Shown: one piece after another, positions 8,054 through 18,213 of the stretch
Layout of the letters: each line of letters starts with the position of its first letter
Numbering within the stretch: position 1 is the stretch's first letter
Notes under the pieces: generated by a model
Databases searched by the model: none
What the model saw: the letters and a program-made list of their open reading frames with translations, nothing else
Told to the model about the DNA's origin: nothing
Assembly (NCBI RefSeq): GCF_003096995.1
Contig: NZ_QENU01000001.1
Location: 1-64,000 of the forward strand
Direction of reading: 5' to 3'
DNA length: 64,000 nt
Source: Alitibacter langaaensis DSM 22999
Lineage (GTDB): Bacteria; Pseudomonadota; Gammaproteobacteria; Enterobacterales; Pasteurellaceae
Made by a program: the position numbers and the translations under genes

Positions 8054-11000
8054 GTGAAAGATTTAGTTAATTTTTTAAAAGTACAATCAAAAACAGCAGA
8101 AGATTTTGATGTGATTAAAATCGGTTTAGCCTCACCAGATATGATCCGTTCATGGTCTTTTGGTGAAGTGAAAAAACCAGAAACCATTAACTACCGTACC
8201 TTCAAACCTGAACGTGATGGTCTTTTCTGTGCACGTATCTTCGGGCCTGTGAAAGATTATGAATGTTTATGTGGTAAGTACAAACGTTTAAAACACCGTG
8301 GTGTCATCTGTGAAAAATGTGGTGTTGAAGTGACTCAAACTAAAGTTCGTCGTGAACGTATGGGTCATATCGAATTGGCATCACCAGTGGCACATATTTG
8401 GTTCTTAAAATCACTTCCATCCCGTATCGGTTTATTATTAGATATGCCATTGCGTGATATCGAACGTGTTCTTTATTTCGAATCATACATTGTGATTGAA
8501 CCAGGTATGACTGATTTAGAAAAAGGTCAGTTATTAACCGAAGAACAATATTTAGACGCTGAAGAACGTTGGGCTGATGAATTCGATGCGAAAATGGGTG
8601 CAGAAGCCATCCAAGCTATTTTACGCGATATGGATTTAGAGCATGAATGTGAAACATTGCGTGAAGAGTTACAAGAAACTAACTCTGAAACAAAACGTAA
8701 AAAAATCACTAAACGTTTGAAATTATTAGAAGCATTCATTCAATCTGGTAATAAACCAGAATGGATGGTGATGACAGTGTTACCTGTTCTTCCGCCAGAT
8801 TTACGTCCATTAGTCCCATTGGATGGTGGTCGTTTTGCCACTTCAGACTTAAACGATTTATATCGTCGTGTGATTAACCGTAATAACCGTTTAAAACGTT
8901 TATTGGATTTAATTGCCCCAGATATTATTGTGCGTAACGAAAAACGTATGTTACAAGAATCTGTTGATGCGTTATTAGATAATGGTCGTCGCGGTCGTGC
9001 TATTACTGGCTCAAATCGTCGTCCACTGAAATCATTAGCGGATATGATCAAAGGTAAACAAGGTCGTTTCCGTCAAAACCTATTAGGTAAACGTGTTGAC
9101 TATTCAGGTCGTTCAGTAATCACCGTAGGTCCATACTTGCATCTACACCAATGTGGTTTACCGAAAAAAATGGCATTGGAATTATTCCGTCCATTCATCT
9201 ATGCGAAATTAGAAAGCCGTGGCTATGCAACAACCATTAAAGCGGCGAAGAAAATGGTTGAGCGTGAAGACGCTATCGTATGGGATATCTTGGCAGAAGT
9301 AATTCGTGAACACCCAATTTTATTAAACCGTGCACCAACATTGCACCGTTTGGGGATCCAAGCATTTGAACCGATTTTAATCGAAGGGAAAGCAATCCAA
9401 TTACACCCACTTGTTTGTGCGGCGTTCAATGCGGACTTCGATGGTGACCAAATGGCGGTTCACGTTCCATTGACATTAGAAGCACAGCTAGAAGCTCGTG
9501 CGTTGATGATGTCAACTAACAACATCTTATCTCCAGCAAGTGGTGATCCGATTATCGTTCCATCGCAAGACGTGGTATTAGGTCTTTACTATATGACACG
9601 CGACAAAGTGAACGGTAAAGGTGAAGGCATGTTGTTGCAAGACCCGCGTGAAGCTGAAAAAGCTTATCGTACAGGTCAAGCAGAATTACATTCTCGCGTT
9701 AAAGTGCGTATCACTGAACATGAGAAAAATGAAGCGGGTGAATGGGTTGCTAAAACGACCTTAACAGATACCACTATTGGTCGTGCTATTTTATGGATGA
9801 TCGCACCAAAAGGTATGCCATTTAGTTTGTTCAACCAAACATTAGGCAAAAAAGCGATTTCTAAATTAATCAATGAAAGCTATCGCCGCCTTGGTATGAA
9901 ACCGAGCGTTATGTTTGCAGACCAAATTATGTACACTGGTTTTGCGTACGCAGCACGTTCTGGCTCATCTGTTGGTATTGATGACATGGTTATCCCAGAG
10001 AAAAAATATGAAATTATCTCTGCCGCAGAAGAAGAAGTTGCTGAAATTCAAGAACAGTTCCAATCAGGTCTTGTTACTGCTGGTGAACGCTATAACAAAG
10101 TTATCGATATTTGGGCAGCTGCCAATGAACGTGTAGCGAAAGTGATGATGGAAAACCTTTCAACGGAAGAAGTGATTAACCGTGAAGGTAACCCAGAAAA
10201 ACAAGCATCATTCAACAGTATCTTTATGATGGCTGACTCTGGTGCGCGTGGTTCTGCAGCACAGATTCGTCAGTTAGCAGGTATGCGTGGTTTGATGGCG
10301 CGTCCAGATGGTTCGATCATTGAAACGCCAATTACAGCGAACTTCCGTGAAGGTTTGAACGTATTACAATACTTTATTTCAACCCATGGTGCGCGTAAAG
10401 GTCTTGCGGATACGGCATTAAAAACGGCGAACTCAGGTTACTTAACCCGTCGTTTAGTAGATGTTGCACAAGATTTAGTGATTACAGAAGATGACTGTGG
10501 CACCCATGAAGGTCTTGTAATGTCTCCACTCATTGAAGGTGGCGATGAAAAAGTACCATTGCGTGAATTAGTGTTAGGTCGTGTAGCAGCAGAAGATGTA
10601 TTAAAACCAGGTACAGATGAAGTCTTAATTCCACGTAATACATTAATTGATGAGCAATGGTGTAACATTATTGATGCAAATTCTGTAGATAGCATTAAAG
10701 TACGTTCTGTTGTAACTTGTAACACAGACTTTGGTGTATGTGCGAAATGTTATGGCCGTGACTTAGCACGTGGTCACTTGATTAACCAAGGTGAAGCCGT
10801 TGGTGTTATTGCAGCACAATCAATTGGTGAGCCAGGTACACAGTTAACCATGCGTACATTCCACATCGGTGGTGCGGCATCTGCGGCAGCGAAAGAATCA
10901 AGCGTACAAGTGAAAAATAACGGTACCATTCGTTTAGCCAATATTAAATCTGTCACAAATAACGAAGGTAAATTGGTATTAACTTCGCGTAATACTGAAT

Positions 11001-12322
11001 TAACAGTTATTGATACATTTGGTCGTACCAAAGAACATTATAAATTACCTTATGGTGCAATCTTAAATAAAGCTGATGGCGCGGAAGTGAATGCGGGTGA
11101 AACAGTAGCAAACTGGGATCCGCATACAATGCCAGTTATCTCTGAAGTAGCAGGTTTTGTGAAATTTGTTGATATCGTTGATGGCTTAACTGTTAGCCGT
11201 CAAACTGATGAATTAACAGGTTTATCATCAATCTTAGTACAAGATGTAGGTGAACGTGCCACAGCAGGTAAAGACTTACGTCCAGCAATTAAACTTGTTG
11301 ATGCTCAAGGCAATGACATCTTAATCGCAGGTACTGATGTTGCAGCACAATACTTCCTACCAGGAAAAGCGATTGTTACATTAGATGATGGTGCAGAAAT
11401 TAACATTGGTGATCCATTAGCACGTATTCCACAAGAATCCGTGGGAACGAAGGATATTACTGGTGGTCTTCCACGCGTTGCTGATTTATTCGAAGCACGT
11501 AAACCGAAAGAACCAGCAATTTTAGCTGAAATCTCAGGTATCGTATCATTTGGTAAAGAAACCAAAGGTAAACGCCGTTTATTAATCACCCCAACTGACG
11601 GCGGTGATACATACGAAGAAATGATTCCAAAATGGCGTCAATTAAACGTATTTGAAGGCGAAATGGTACAACGTGGTGATTTGATTTCTGATGGTGCAGA
11701 AACACCGCATGATATTTTACGTCTGCGCGGTGTGCGTGCTGTAACAGAGTACATTGTTAACGAAGTGCAAGAAGTTTACCGCTTACAAGGGGTAAAAATT
11801 AATGATAAGCACATCGAAGTTATCGTACGTCAAATGTTGCGTAAAGCTATCATCACCAACGCTCAAGATTCTGAATTCTTAGAAGGTGAGCAAGTTGAAG
11901 TTGCACGTATTAAAATTGTTAACCGCAAACGTGAAGCTGAAGGAAAACCATTGGTTGAATACGAACGTGAATTGCTTGGTATTACCAAAGCATCATTAGC
12001 AACTGAATCATTTATTTCAGCGGCATCGTTCCAAGAAACAACTCGTGTGTTAACAGAAGCTGCGGTTGCAGGTAAACGTGATGAATTGCGTGGCTTGAAA
12101 GAAAACGTGATTGTAGGTCGTTTAATCCCAGCAGGTACAGGTTTTGCTTACCACCAAAATCGTATCAAAAACCGTGCAGCAGGGTTAACAGTAAACGAAG
12201 AACAACAAGTGAAATTCTCAGCAGCAGATGAAGCTGAAATTGAAGCTGAGTTCAACGTGATAGCTGATGATGATCCAACGGCAAGTTTAGCTGAAATGTT
12301 AAACATGGCTGATGACGAATAA
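8054..12322 (+). CDS. rpoC: DNA-directed RNA polymerase subunit beta-prime
   Basis: The protein has 1422 residues. The N-terminal zinc site (CLCGKYK...CEKCGVE, residues about 70-90), the catalytic magnesium motif NADFDGDQM near residue 460 and the second zinc-binding region ([19 protein letters not shown], near residue 890-905) are all present. The bridge helix/trigger loop part ([16 protein letters not shown]) follows. The start is GTG 8054, preceded by AGGAG 9 nt upstream; the next residues KDLVNFLK match homologues. It is probably co-transcribed with rpoB. A rho-independent terminator follows. Confidence 0.99.
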   Translation: MKDLVNFLKVQSKTAEDFDVIKIGLASPDMIRSWSFGEVKKPETINYRTFKPERDGLFCARIFGPVKDYECLCGKYKRLKHRGVICEKCGVEVTQTKVRRERMGHIELASPVAHIWFLKSLPSRIGLLLDMPLRDIERVLYFESYIVIEPGMTDLEKGQLLTEEQYLDAEERWADEFDAKMGAEAIQAILRDMDLEHECETLREELQETNSETKRKKITKRLKLLEAFIQSGNKPEWMVMTVLPVLPPDLRPLVPLDGGRFATSDLNDLYRRVINRNNRLKRLLDLIAPDIIVRNEKRMLQESVDALLDNGRRGRAITGSNRRPLKSLADMIKGKQGRFRQNLLGKRVDYSGRSVITVGPYLHLHQCGLPKKMALELFRPFIYAKLESRGYATTIKAAKKMVEREDAIVWDILAEVIREHPILLNRAPTLHRLGIQAFEPILIEGKAIQLHPLVCAAFNADFDGDQMAVHVPLTLEAQLEARALMMSTNNILSPASGDPIIVPSQDVVLGLYYMTRDKVNGKGEGMLLQDPREAEKAYRTGQAELHSRVKVRITEHEKNEAGEWVAKTTLTDTTIGRAILWMIAPKGMPFSLFNQTLGKKAISKLINESYRRLGMKPSVMFADQIMYTGFAYAARSGSSVGIDDMVIPEKKYEIISAAEEEVAEIQEQFQSGLVTAGERYNKVIDIWAAANERVAKVMMENLSTEEVINREGNPEKQASFNSIFMMADSGARGSAAQIRQLAGMRGLMARPDGSIIETPITANFREGLNVLQYFISTHGARKGLADTALKTANSGYLTRRLVDVAQDLVITEDDCGTHEGLVMSPLIEGGDEKVPLRELVLGRVAAEDVLKPGTDEVLIPRNTLIDEQWCNIIDANSVDSIKVRSVVTCNTDFGVCAKCYGRDLARGHLINQGEAVGVIAAQSIGEPGTQLTMRTFHIGGAASAAAKESSVQVKNNGTIRLANIKSVTNNEGKLVLTSRNTELTVIDTFGRTKEHYKLPYGAILNKADGAEVNAGETVANWDPHTMPVISEVAGFVKFVDIVDGLTVSRQTDELTGLSSILVQDVGERATAGKDLRPAIKLVDAQGNDILIAGTDVAAQYFLPGKAIVTLDDGAEINIGDPLARIPQESVGTKDITGGLPRVADLFEARKPKEPAILAEISGIVSFGKETKGKRRLLITPTDGGDTYEEMIPKWRQLNVFEGEMVQRGDLISDGAETPHDILRLRGVRAVTEYIVNEVQEVYRLQGVKINDKHIEVIVRQMLRKAIITNAQDSEFLEGEQVEVARIKIVNRKREAEGKPLVEYERELLGITKASLATESFISAASFQETTRVLTEAAVAGKRDELRGLKENVIVGRLIPAGTGFAYHQNRIKNRAAGLTVNEEQQVKFSAADEAEIEAEFNVIADDDPTASLAEMLNMADDE

Positions 12323-12337
12323 TTAATCTCAGTAAAC

Positions 12338-12373
12338 GAAATCCCCTGAAATCACTTTAAGGGGATTTTTTTA
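12338..12373 (+). terminator. rpoC terminator
   Basis: AAATCCCC and GGGGATTT form a stem around a 15-nt loop, followed by a run of seven T. It ends the rplJL-rpoBC block. The following 190 bp to tusB hold a degenerate uptake signal (AAGTACGGT near 12391) and no gene I can support. Confidence 0.9.
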
Positions 12374-12561
12374 TTTATATTTTTTATAAAGTACGGTTGA
12401 AATATCTTGTATATGAGATCTATTTTGGTATAGAAGAAATGAAAAGTTTTAGCGTAGAAAAGGTGATGAGTTTAGGAGCTGCATCTTTAAGGAGCTATGT
12501 AATTAAGGATATATGCAAAGAGTAGCTATATTCCTTTAAGATGCAGATGATTTAAGAACGA

Positions 12562-12840
12562 TTAAATTGCGAAATGCGGTGTAACTTGTTCTGTTAGTTC
12601 AACGGCAAGCGATTGGGGAATGAGCCATTCTGTAGGGATTTTGCTGATTAATCCACGCGCTTTTACATCATCGACAACGATACGAACTGGGGCTTTGCAA
12701 TTTTCCAAGAGTGCCACATCTCTTAATGCCAACAAAACACCATCTTGCCAGAGCAATACGACATCTTTTTCTGTAATATATTGGAAATAACGCATAAGTT
12801 CAGGCTGAGCATAGTTTGCTTGTGAGAAAGAATAAAGCAT
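12562..12840 (-). CDS. tusB: Sulfurtransferase complex subunit TusB
   Basis: The product has 92 residues and begins MLYSFSQANYAQPELMRYF. TusB, TusC and TusD form a heterohexamer that relays sulfur from TusA to TusE and on to MnmA for 2-thiolation of the wobble uridine of tRNA. I chose ATG 12840, preceded by AGGAGA, and not an upstream non-ATG extension that would run into tusC. It is the last gene of a tusD-tusC-tusB unit read on the minus strand. The partner enzyme gene mnmA is also in this window, at 41.8 kb. Confidence 0.9.
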   Translation of the reverse strand: MLYSFSQANYAQPELMRYFQYITEKDVVLLWQDGVLLALRDVALLENCKAPVRIVVDDVKARGLISKIPTEWLIPQSLAVELTEQVTPHFAI

Positions 12841-12848
12841 AAGATCTC

Positions 12849-13211
12849 CTAAAATGTCAGAATTTTGTCCGCACTTTTTAATTTTTCGATTAATTCGGCT
12901 CGTTTTAAAACGTGACACTCAAGCACGATTTCAAGATCCGCAAGATCGCGTTCAATCACGCTTTCTTCGCATAGATAGCGCTGCTGAATATTGTTTAATT
13001 CTAAGAGTTTAAAGGTACGAATAAAATCCTTTTGCAGTATGCCTTCTGGTTCTTGATTGGCGACAAGATTAAAAACGCCATTTTCGATAAAAAACACGCC
13101 AATTTCATCTTCATTACAAAAGGCGGTGGCAGCGAGTAAGGCATCTAATCCTTCACGACTAGAAGCACTACCAAAAGGAGATGAACGAAATACAAAAGCC
13201 AATTTAATCAT
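12849..13211 (-). CDS. tusC: Sulfurtransferase complex subunit TusC
   Basis: The product has 120 residues and carries the DsrF-like start IKLAFVFRSSPFGSASSREGLDALLA with the helix that follows. TusC is a structural subunit of the TusBCD sulfur relay. The ATG at 13211 overlaps the tusD stop by 4 bp (ATGA), which shows translational coupling, and the tusB start follows after 8 bp. Length is as expected for the family. Confidence 0.92.
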   Translation of the reverse strand: MIKLAFVFRSSPFGSASSREGLDALLAATAFCNEDEIGVFFIENGVFNLVANQEPEGILQKDFIRTFKLLELNNIQQRYLCEESVIERDLADLEIVLECHVLKRAELIEKLKSADKILTF

Positions 13212-13588
13212 AATGTTACCACGCGATCTGCTTCTAAGGTTGCTTGCATAAATTCGCCTAAGCCCGCAAGGACAAAGTAATCAGCCAAATTCCTTTGACT
13301 AGGTAAAAGTGCGGTCAAATTATCAACAATTCCGCGGCGCTGACTGGCTGAAATGCATAAATGTAATGGAATATTATATTGCTGGCTGAATTCTTGCCAG
13401 GCTTTGACTAGGTTGAATTCATCATTAGCAGGATGAACAAAGTCATTGGCGTTGCTTACCCCATCTTGCCAAAAGAAAATTTGACTGATTTCATGACCCC
13501 GTTCCACTATTTCTTGCGCCAATTGGTAGGCAGAAAATGCACCTTGCGCACCATAAACACTATTTTTCACGGCAATAACGTAACGCAT
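13208..13588 (-). CDS. tusD: Sulfurtransferase complex subunit TusD
   Basis: The product has 126 residues and belongs to the DsrE family. The segment LHLCISASQRRG contains the cysteine that in E. coli TusD (Cys78) carries the persulfide. The N-terminus MRYVIAVKNSVYGAQGAFSAYQLA and the motif FFWQDGVSNAN are typical. Its start overlaps the stop of the upstream yheO-type gene by 1 bp (TAATG) and its end overlaps tusC by 4 bp, so the four genes form a tight operon. An uptake signal lies inside the gene (13307-13315). Confidence 0.94.
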   Translation of the reverse strand: MRYVIAVKNSVYGAQGAFSAYQLAQEIVERGHEISQIFFWQDGVSNANDFVHPANDEFNLVKAWQEFSQQYNIPLHLCISASQRRGIVDNLTALLPSQRNLADYFVLAGLGEFMQATLEADRVVTL

Positions 13589-14250
13589 TAATCTTGCTCC
13601 TGTTTGATTTGACGAATATATAAATACACGGTGTGACGCGAAATATTAAGTCGATCAGCAACCAAATTAATGGCATCTTTAATATCAAAAATTCCTTTTT
13701 CGAATAATGACATTACAATTTGGCGGTTTTTATTATTATTCGCCACATGACGATCTGCTGTAATTTCTTCAATCGTTTGCTCAACAGTTTGTACCACTAA
13801 ATCTTCCACAGAGCTAGCAAAATTTACAGCAGAGGTTTCATTGGTTTCATTTATTGGCATAAATGCTTGAATAAACTGAGAAATAGGCACTTCAAGGTTG
13901 ATATTAATGCACAATAGCCCAATGATTCGCTGATGACTGTTACGAATAGCAATGGTCACGGATTTCATTAAACCATTGCTTTTCGCCCGTGTAAAGTACG
14001 GTTTAGATACACTGTCTGTTTTCATATTATGTAATGATTGCAGTGCGCGGTCAGTAATTGGTGAGCCTTCTTGACGATTTGTATTGTGGCCATTTGCGAT
14101 ATAGATTGCAGAGCGTTCTAAATTCTCTAAAGAATGCAATACGATTTCGCAATTGCTACCAATAAGCGCACTCACGCCATCCACGACAGCGCGGTAAGAA
14201 TTCACAATAGCACGGTCTTCATCGGTGAAGGGGCGTTTATCTTCTAACAT
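13588..14250 (-). CDS. YheO-family PAS/HTH transcriptional regulator
   Basis: The protein has 220 residues. The N-terminal half is a YheO-like PAS sensor domain (SLENLERSAIYIANGHNTNRQEGSPITDRAL), and the C-terminal 45 residues form a helix-turn-helix (INLVADRLNISRHTVYLYIRQIKQ). Orthologues in enterics also lie directly upstream of tusDCB. The ligand and targets are unknown to me; the fixed neighbourhood suggests a link to sulfur relay or tRNA thiolation. The start is ATG 14250, and the stop overlaps the tusD start. Confidence 0.85.
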   Translation of the reverse strand: MLEDKRPFTDEDRAIVNSYRAVVDGVSALIGSNCEIVLHSLENLERSAIYIANGHNTNRQEGSPITDRALQSLHNMKTDSVSKPYFTRAKSNGLMKSVTIAIRNSHQRIIGLLCININLEVPISQFIQAFMPINETNETSAVNFASSVEDLVVQTVEQTIEEITADRHVANNNKNRQIVMSLFEKGIFDIKDAINLVADRLNISRHTVYLYIRQIKQEQD

Positions 14251-14269
14251 GAAAAACTCTAATTTTTAT

Positions 14270-14307
14270 GACCGCACTTTGGGCTTGTAAATTAGTAAAG
14301 TGCGGTC
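14270..14307. terminator. Inverted uptake-signal hairpin between fkpA and yheO
   Basis: GACCGCACTTT (14270-14280) pairs perfectly with AAAGTGCGGTC (14297-14307). A T-run (GTTTTTTT) follows on the plus strand, while both flanking genes are read on the minus strand. On the minus strand it follows fkpA but has only a poor T-run. It may end fkpA transcription weakly or stop antisense transcription. Confidence 0.6.
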
Positions 14308-14317
14308 GTTTTTTTGA

Positions 14318-15097
14318 TTATTTTGCAGGTTTTACATCTAACACTTCAACATCAAAATGCAGTGTTGAGTTAGCAGGAATTGCGCCAAGATCTTGATCAC
14401 CATAAGCAAGGCTTGCTGGGATCACAAGTTCGATTTTACCGCCTTTTTTCACCAGTTGTAGACCTTCAGTCCAACCTGGAATAACTTGGTTTAAGGCAAA
14501 TTCTGCAGGTTGTCCACGTTCAACGGAACTATCGAATACCGTGCCGTTTGGTAGTTTACCTGTGTAGTGAACTTTTACAATATCTGTTGCTTTAATCGGT
14601 GCGCCTTCGCCTTCTTTTTCAATGCGATATAAAAGACCCGATTTAGTTTGTTTCACGCCTTCTTTCGCTTTAAATTCAGCGGCAAATTTTTCGCCATCAG
14701 CTTTTGCTGTTTTCGCGGCTTCAGCTGCTTTTTGCGCATCTTCTTTCGCTTTTGCTTCAGCAGCTTTGCTTAATTTCTCGTTTAAATCGGTTAAAGTTTT
14801 TTGCAACTCTTGGTTTTGAGATAAATCGACTTTGCCACTTAACGCATCTTTGACACCAGAAAGTAATTTTTCTTGGTCATAGCTCATCACTTCTTTTTGT
14901 GAATCGACTAAACCTTTAAGATCTGAGCCTAATAAGATGCCGACAGCATAAGATGGATCTTTGGCTAAATTACTGTCTGCCTGTGCAACCGCTTTGCTGT
15001 CAGTTGCTGGTGCTTTTTCTTTTTCATTGCAAGCCGCTGTGGCAAATACTGCAGCAACTAATAATGCGATAGCTGAAATTTTTTGAATTTTTAGCAT
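14318..15097 (-). CDS. fkpA: FKBP-type peptidyl-prolyl cis-trans isomerase FkpA
   Basis: The protein has 259 residues. The signal region MLKIQKISAIALLVAAVFATAAC ends in a cysteine that could be a lipobox (ATAAC), so it may be a lipoprotein and not a free periplasmic protein like E. coli FkpA. An N-terminal helical dimerisation domain rich in K, E and A (residues 30-145) precedes the FKBP domain (VKVHYTGKLPNGTVFDSS, then FALNQVIPGWTEGLQL and PASLAYGDQDLGAIPANSTLHFDVEVLDV). It should catalyse prolyl isomerisation and act as a chaperone in the periplasm. It is divergent from slyX with an 84-bp gap. Confidence 0.93.
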   Translation of the reverse strand: MLKIQKISAIALLVAAVFATAACNEKEKAPATDSKAVAQADSNLAKDPSYAVGILLGSDLKGLVDSQKEVMSYDQEKLLSGVKDALSGKVDLSQNQELQKTLTDLNEKLSKAAEAKAKEDAQKAAEAAKTAKADGEKFAAEFKAKEGVKQTKSGLLYRIEKEGEGAPIKATDIVKVHYTGKLPNGTVFDSSVERGQPAEFALNQVIPGWTEGLQLVKKGGKIELVIPASLAYGDQDLGAIPANSTLHFDVEVLDVKPAK

Positions 15098-15181
15098 CCT
15101 CGTTTCCTTTATGAGTTAAAATAAAAATCTTCGGTAGGTTAAATCCAATTTAACAAATATACAACATTTATTTGAGAGTTT

Positions 15182-15394
15182 ATGGAAAAATTTGAAAAAC
15201 GCATGGCAGAATTGGAAATGAAACTGACATTTCAGGACAATTTGCTAGAGGAATTAAATCAAGCTTTGGTGGAACAGCAGTTTGTCATCGACAAAATGCA
15301 GGTGCAATTACGCTATTTGGCGGCAAAATTAAAAGATGTTCAGCCCTCAAATGTGGCAAGCCGAGCAGAAGAAACGCCACCACCGCATTATTAA
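15182..15394 (+). CDS. slyX: SlyX family protein
   Basis: This small protein of 70 residues is almost entirely a coiled coil ([43 protein letters not shown]) with a proline/histidine-rich tail, PPPHY, a hallmark of SlyX. Its function is not known. It lies divergent to fkpA, as in enterics, and its stop is 1 bp before the possible start of the next small lipoprotein gene. Confidence 0.9.
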   Translation: MEKFEKRMAELEMKLTFQDNLLEELNQALVEQQFVIDKMQVQLRYLAAKLKDVQPSNVASRAEETPPPHY

Positions 15395-15395
15395 T

Positions 15396-15617
15396 ATGAA
15401 TATGAAGAAAATTTTACTTTTTTCCACCGCACTTTTTATGCTAAATGGCTGCGGTACGATTGTGCAACTGCTTGATCCCACAGAGAAATATCACGCTTAT
15501 GCAGGTGTTTCTTATGATTTCGAACAAGCGCAGCGATGGGGATTGCCGATTTTAGATTTGCCCTTATCCTTTTTATTAGATACCGCACTTTTGCCTTATG
15601 TTTGGTCACAGGAATAA
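15396..15617 (+). CDS. Small YceK/YidQ-like lipoprotein
   Basis: The product has 73 residues (71 from the second ATG at 15402). The signal [16 protein letters not shown] ends in a clear lipobox, and the rest ([22 protein letters not shown]...[18 protein letters not shown]) matches the DUF1375 YceK/YidQ lipoprotein pattern: an early GTI/V, a YAGV(S/R)YD block and the DLP(L/F)S...DT..LP end. An uptake signal encodes the TALF of the signal peptide and a second one encodes TAL near the C-terminus. There is no good Shine-Dalgarno, so translation may be coupled to slyX. Confidence 0.7.
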   Translation: MNMKKILLFSTALFMLNGCGTIVQLLDPTEKYHAYAGVSYDFEQAQRWGLPILDLPLSFLLDTALLPYVWSQE

Positions 15618-15620
15618 CCG

Positions 15621-17648
15621 ATGAAACTGAATGTTCAACAACAACAAGCCGTGGAATATGTCAATGGTGCTTGCCTTGTGCTGGCTGGGGCTGGGTCGGG
15701 CAAAACGCGTGTCATCATCAATAAAATCGCCTATTTAATTGGCAAGTGCGGTTATTTACCGCGCCAAATTGCTGCCGTTACTTTTACCAATAAAGCCGCC
15801 CGTGAAATGAAAGAACGGGTGGCGCAATCTATTGGCAAAGAACAAAGCAAAGGGCTGATCGTATCCACCTTTCACACCTTGGGCTTTGATATTATTAAGC
15901 GGGAATACAAACAGTTGGGCTTTAAAGCCAATATGACCTTGTTTGATGAACACGACCAATTGGCGTTGTTGAAAGAATTGACCGCGGATTTATTAGCTGA
16001 AGACAAAGATTTGTTGCGAGAATTAGTTTCTGTTATTTCCAACTGGAAAAATGATTTAATTATGCCAAAGCATGCTTTGGAACTGGCGCGTGATGATAAA
16101 TATCGCACCTTTGCCGTATGCTATGAGCGTTATGCCAATCAAATTCGTGCTTACAACGCTTTGGATTTTGATGATTTAATCATGTTGCCCACCTTGTTGT
16201 TTAAACAAAACGAAGAAGTGCGGTCAAAATGGCAAGAGAAAATTAAATATTTGTTGGTGGATGAATATCAAGATACCAATACCAGCCAATATGAATTAAT
16301 TAAATTATTAGTGGGAAAACGTGCGCGTTTTACCGTGGTGGGCGATGATGACCAGTCTATTTACTCATGGCGTGGTGCGCGACCGCAAAATATGATGCGT
16401 TTGCGAGATGATTTTCCACAGCTTAATGTGATCAAGTTAGAACAAAATTATCGTTCAACACAGCGTATTTTGCATTGCGCCAATATTTTGATTGATAACA
16501 ATGAACATGTTTTTGATAAGAAGTTGTTTTCAAATTTAGGGGACGGGGAAAAGTTACAGGTTCTCGAAGCTAAAAATGAAGATCACGAGGCAGAACGTGT
16601 AGTCAGCGAATTAATTGCTCATCGTTTTAGCCATAAAACAAAATACAAGGATTATGCGATTTTATACCGTGGTAATCATCAATCGCGATTGATGGAAAAA
16701 ATGCTGATGCAAAACCGTATCCCCTATAAAATATCAGGCGGAACGTCCTTTTTCAGCCGTGCAGAAATCAAGGATATGATGGCGTATTTGCGTCTTGTCG
16801 TAAATCAAGATGACGATGCCGCATTTCTGCGCATTGTGAATACGCCAAAGCGTGAAATCGGGGCGGTGACGCTGGAAAAATTAGGCAATCTGGCGAATGA
16901 AAAACACATTAGTTTATTCGAAGCTATTTTCGATTTTGAATTAATTCAACGCGTTACGCCTAAGGCTTATGACGCACTCCAAAAATTTGCGCGCTGGATC
17001 GTGGAATTAAACGATGAAATTGCCCGTTCAGAGCCTGATCGTGCAGTGCGTTCAATGCTTAGCCAGCTACACTATGAAGAATATTTATATGAATATGCCA
17101 CCAGCCCTAAAGCCGCAGAAATGCAGAGTAAAAATGTTGCGACATTGTTTGAATGGGTTGGCGGAATGCTGAAAGGCGATGAATTTAATGAGCCATTAAC
17201 TTTGGATCAGGTTGTTACACGTTTAATATTGCGCGATATGTTAGAGCGCGGTGAAGATAATGATGAAAGTGATCAAGTCCAATTGATGACACTACACGCC
17301 TCAAAAGGATTGGAATTTCCGCATGTGTTTTTAATTGGTATGGAAGAGGGGTTATTGCCTCATCAAACCAGCATTGATGAAAATAATGTGGAAGAAGAAC
17401 GGCGTTTGGCTTATGTGGGCATTACACGAGCGCAACAAAGTTTGCGTTTTACTTTATGCAAAGAACGCCGCCAATATGGTGAATTAGTCAAGCCAGAACC
17501 CAGCCGTTTCTTACTGGAATTACCACAAGATGATGTGCAATGGGAGCGTGATAAACCGCCGATGACGGAAGAACAGAAACAACAAAAAGCCGCAGCCAAT
17601 ATTGCCAATTTGCGTGCTATTTTGGCTCAATCGGGTCGAAAATTGTAG
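15621..17648 (+). CDS. rep: ATP-dependent DNA helicase Rep
   Basis: The protein has 675 residues and is a UvrD/Rep superfamily 1A helicase. Walker A is [12 protein letters not shown] (about residue 22), Walker [11 protein letters not shown] (about 212), then [13 protein letters not shown], the motif IV/V region and [23 protein letters not shown], with VGITRAQ near the end. Length and the start [14 protein letters not shown] fit Rep (E. coli 673 aa) better than UvrD (about 720). It unwinds DNA 3' to 5' and helps forks pass protein blocks. The start is 3 bp after the lipoprotein stop, so it may be in one unit with slyX. Two uptake signals lie inside (15744, 16216). Confidence 0.95.
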   Translation: MKLNVQQQQAVEYVNGACLVLAGAGSGKTRVIINKIAYLIGKCGYLPRQIAAVTFTNKAAREMKERVAQSIGKEQSKGLIVSTFHTLGFDIIKREYKQLGFKANMTLFDEHDQLALLKELTADLLAEDKDLLRELVSVISNWKNDLIMPKHALELARDDKYRTFAVCYERYANQIRAYNALDFDDLIMLPTLLFKQNEEVRSKWQEKIKYLLVDEYQDTNTSQYELIKLLVGKRARFTVVGDDDQSIYSWRGARPQNMMRLRDDFPQLNVIKLEQNYRSTQRILHCANILIDNNEHVFDKKLFSNLGDGEKLQVLEAKNEDHEAERVVSELIAHRFSHKTKYKDYAILYRGNHQSRLMEKMLMQNRIPYKISGGTSFFSRAEIKDMMAYLRLVVNQDDDAAFLRIVNTPKREIGAVTLEKLGNLANEKHISLFEAIFDFELIQRVTPKAYDALQKFARWIVELNDEIARSEPDRAVRSMLSQLHYEEYLYEYATSPKAAEMQSKNVATLFEWVGGMLKGDEFNEPLTLDQVVTRLILRDMLERGEDNDESDQVQLMTLHASKGLEFPHVFLIGMEEGLLPHQTSIDENNVEEERRLAYVGITRAQQSLRFTLCKERRQYGELVKPEPSRFLLELPQDDVQWERDKPPMTEEQKQQKAAANIANLRAILAQSGRKL

Positions 17649-17687
17649 AATATTCCGCCAAACAAACCATTTTTTTGCAAAAAGGGT

Positions 17688-17715
17688 TTGACTTATTTTC
17701 AGAAAACCGTATTAT
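17688..17715 (+). promoter_or_regulatory. Promoter of the tRNA-Ser/Arg cluster
   Basis: TTGACT (17688-17693) and TATTAT (17710-17715) are 16 bp apart, followed by the GC-rich stretch CCGCCC, a stringent-control type discriminator. The tRNA-Ser gene begins 18 bp further on. This can drive all three tRNA genes. Confidence 0.7.
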
Positions 17716-17733
17716 ACCGCCCACATCAGTTGC

Positions 17734-17827
17734 GGTGAGATGGCCGAGTTGGCTGAAGGCGCTCCCCTGCTAAGGGAGTATGGGGTCAAAAACTCCATCG
17801 AGGGTTCGAATCCCTCTTTCACCGCCA
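17734..17827 (+). tRNA. tRNA-Ser (GCT)
   Basis: It is a 94-nt gene with encoded CCA. The acceptor stem GGTGAGA pairs with TTTCACC, there is a long variable arm as in class II tRNAs, the anticodon GCT is at 17769-17771 within CTCCC/GGGAG, and the T-loop is GTTCGAATC. It should read AGC/AGU codons. Confidence 0.97.
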
Positions 17828-17866
17828 TTTTGATGTATCACAATTTAATTATTTAAATTTAATTCT

Positions 17867-17943
17867 GCACCCGTAGCTCAGCTGGATAGAGTACTCGGCT
17901 ACGAACCGAGCGGTCAGAGGTTCGAATCCTCTCGGGTGCGCCA
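17867..17943 (+). tRNA. tRNA-Arg (ACG), copy 1
   Basis: It is 77 nt with encoded CCA. The acceptor GCACCCG pairs with CGGGTGC, and the anticodon ACG (17901-17903) sits in the stem CTCGG/CCGAG. The T-stem is AGAGG/CCTCT. ACG is read as ICG after deamination, so it decodes CGU, CGC and CGA. It lies 39 bp after tRNA-Ser. Confidence 0.97.
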
Positions 17944-18004
17944 TTTAAATCTTTTACTCTAGGATTTGAATGTTAAAGATTAAAATTAAATTATTAAACA
18001 CAGG

Positions 18005-18081
18005 GCACCCGTAGCTCAGCTGGATAGAGTACTCGGCTACGAACCGAGCGGTCAAAGGTTCGAATCCTTTCGGGTGCGCCA
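18005..18081 (+). tRNA. tRNA-Arg (ACG), copy 2
   Basis: It is nearly identical to copy 1, 61 bp upstream. The only differences I see are a compensated pair in the T-stem, AAAGG/CCTTT in place of AGAGG/CCTCT, so base pairing is kept. Encoded CCA is present. Confidence 0.97.
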
Positions 18082-18213
18082 TTTATCTTATCTCTTTCTT
18101 CCCCATTGACATTTATTTAATCCTAACCTTTCAGGTTTTATGTGAACATTTTGCCTTTTGCTAAAATTTATTGCAAAATGACCGCACTTTTCCGTTATTA
18201 AATAGATTCAATC

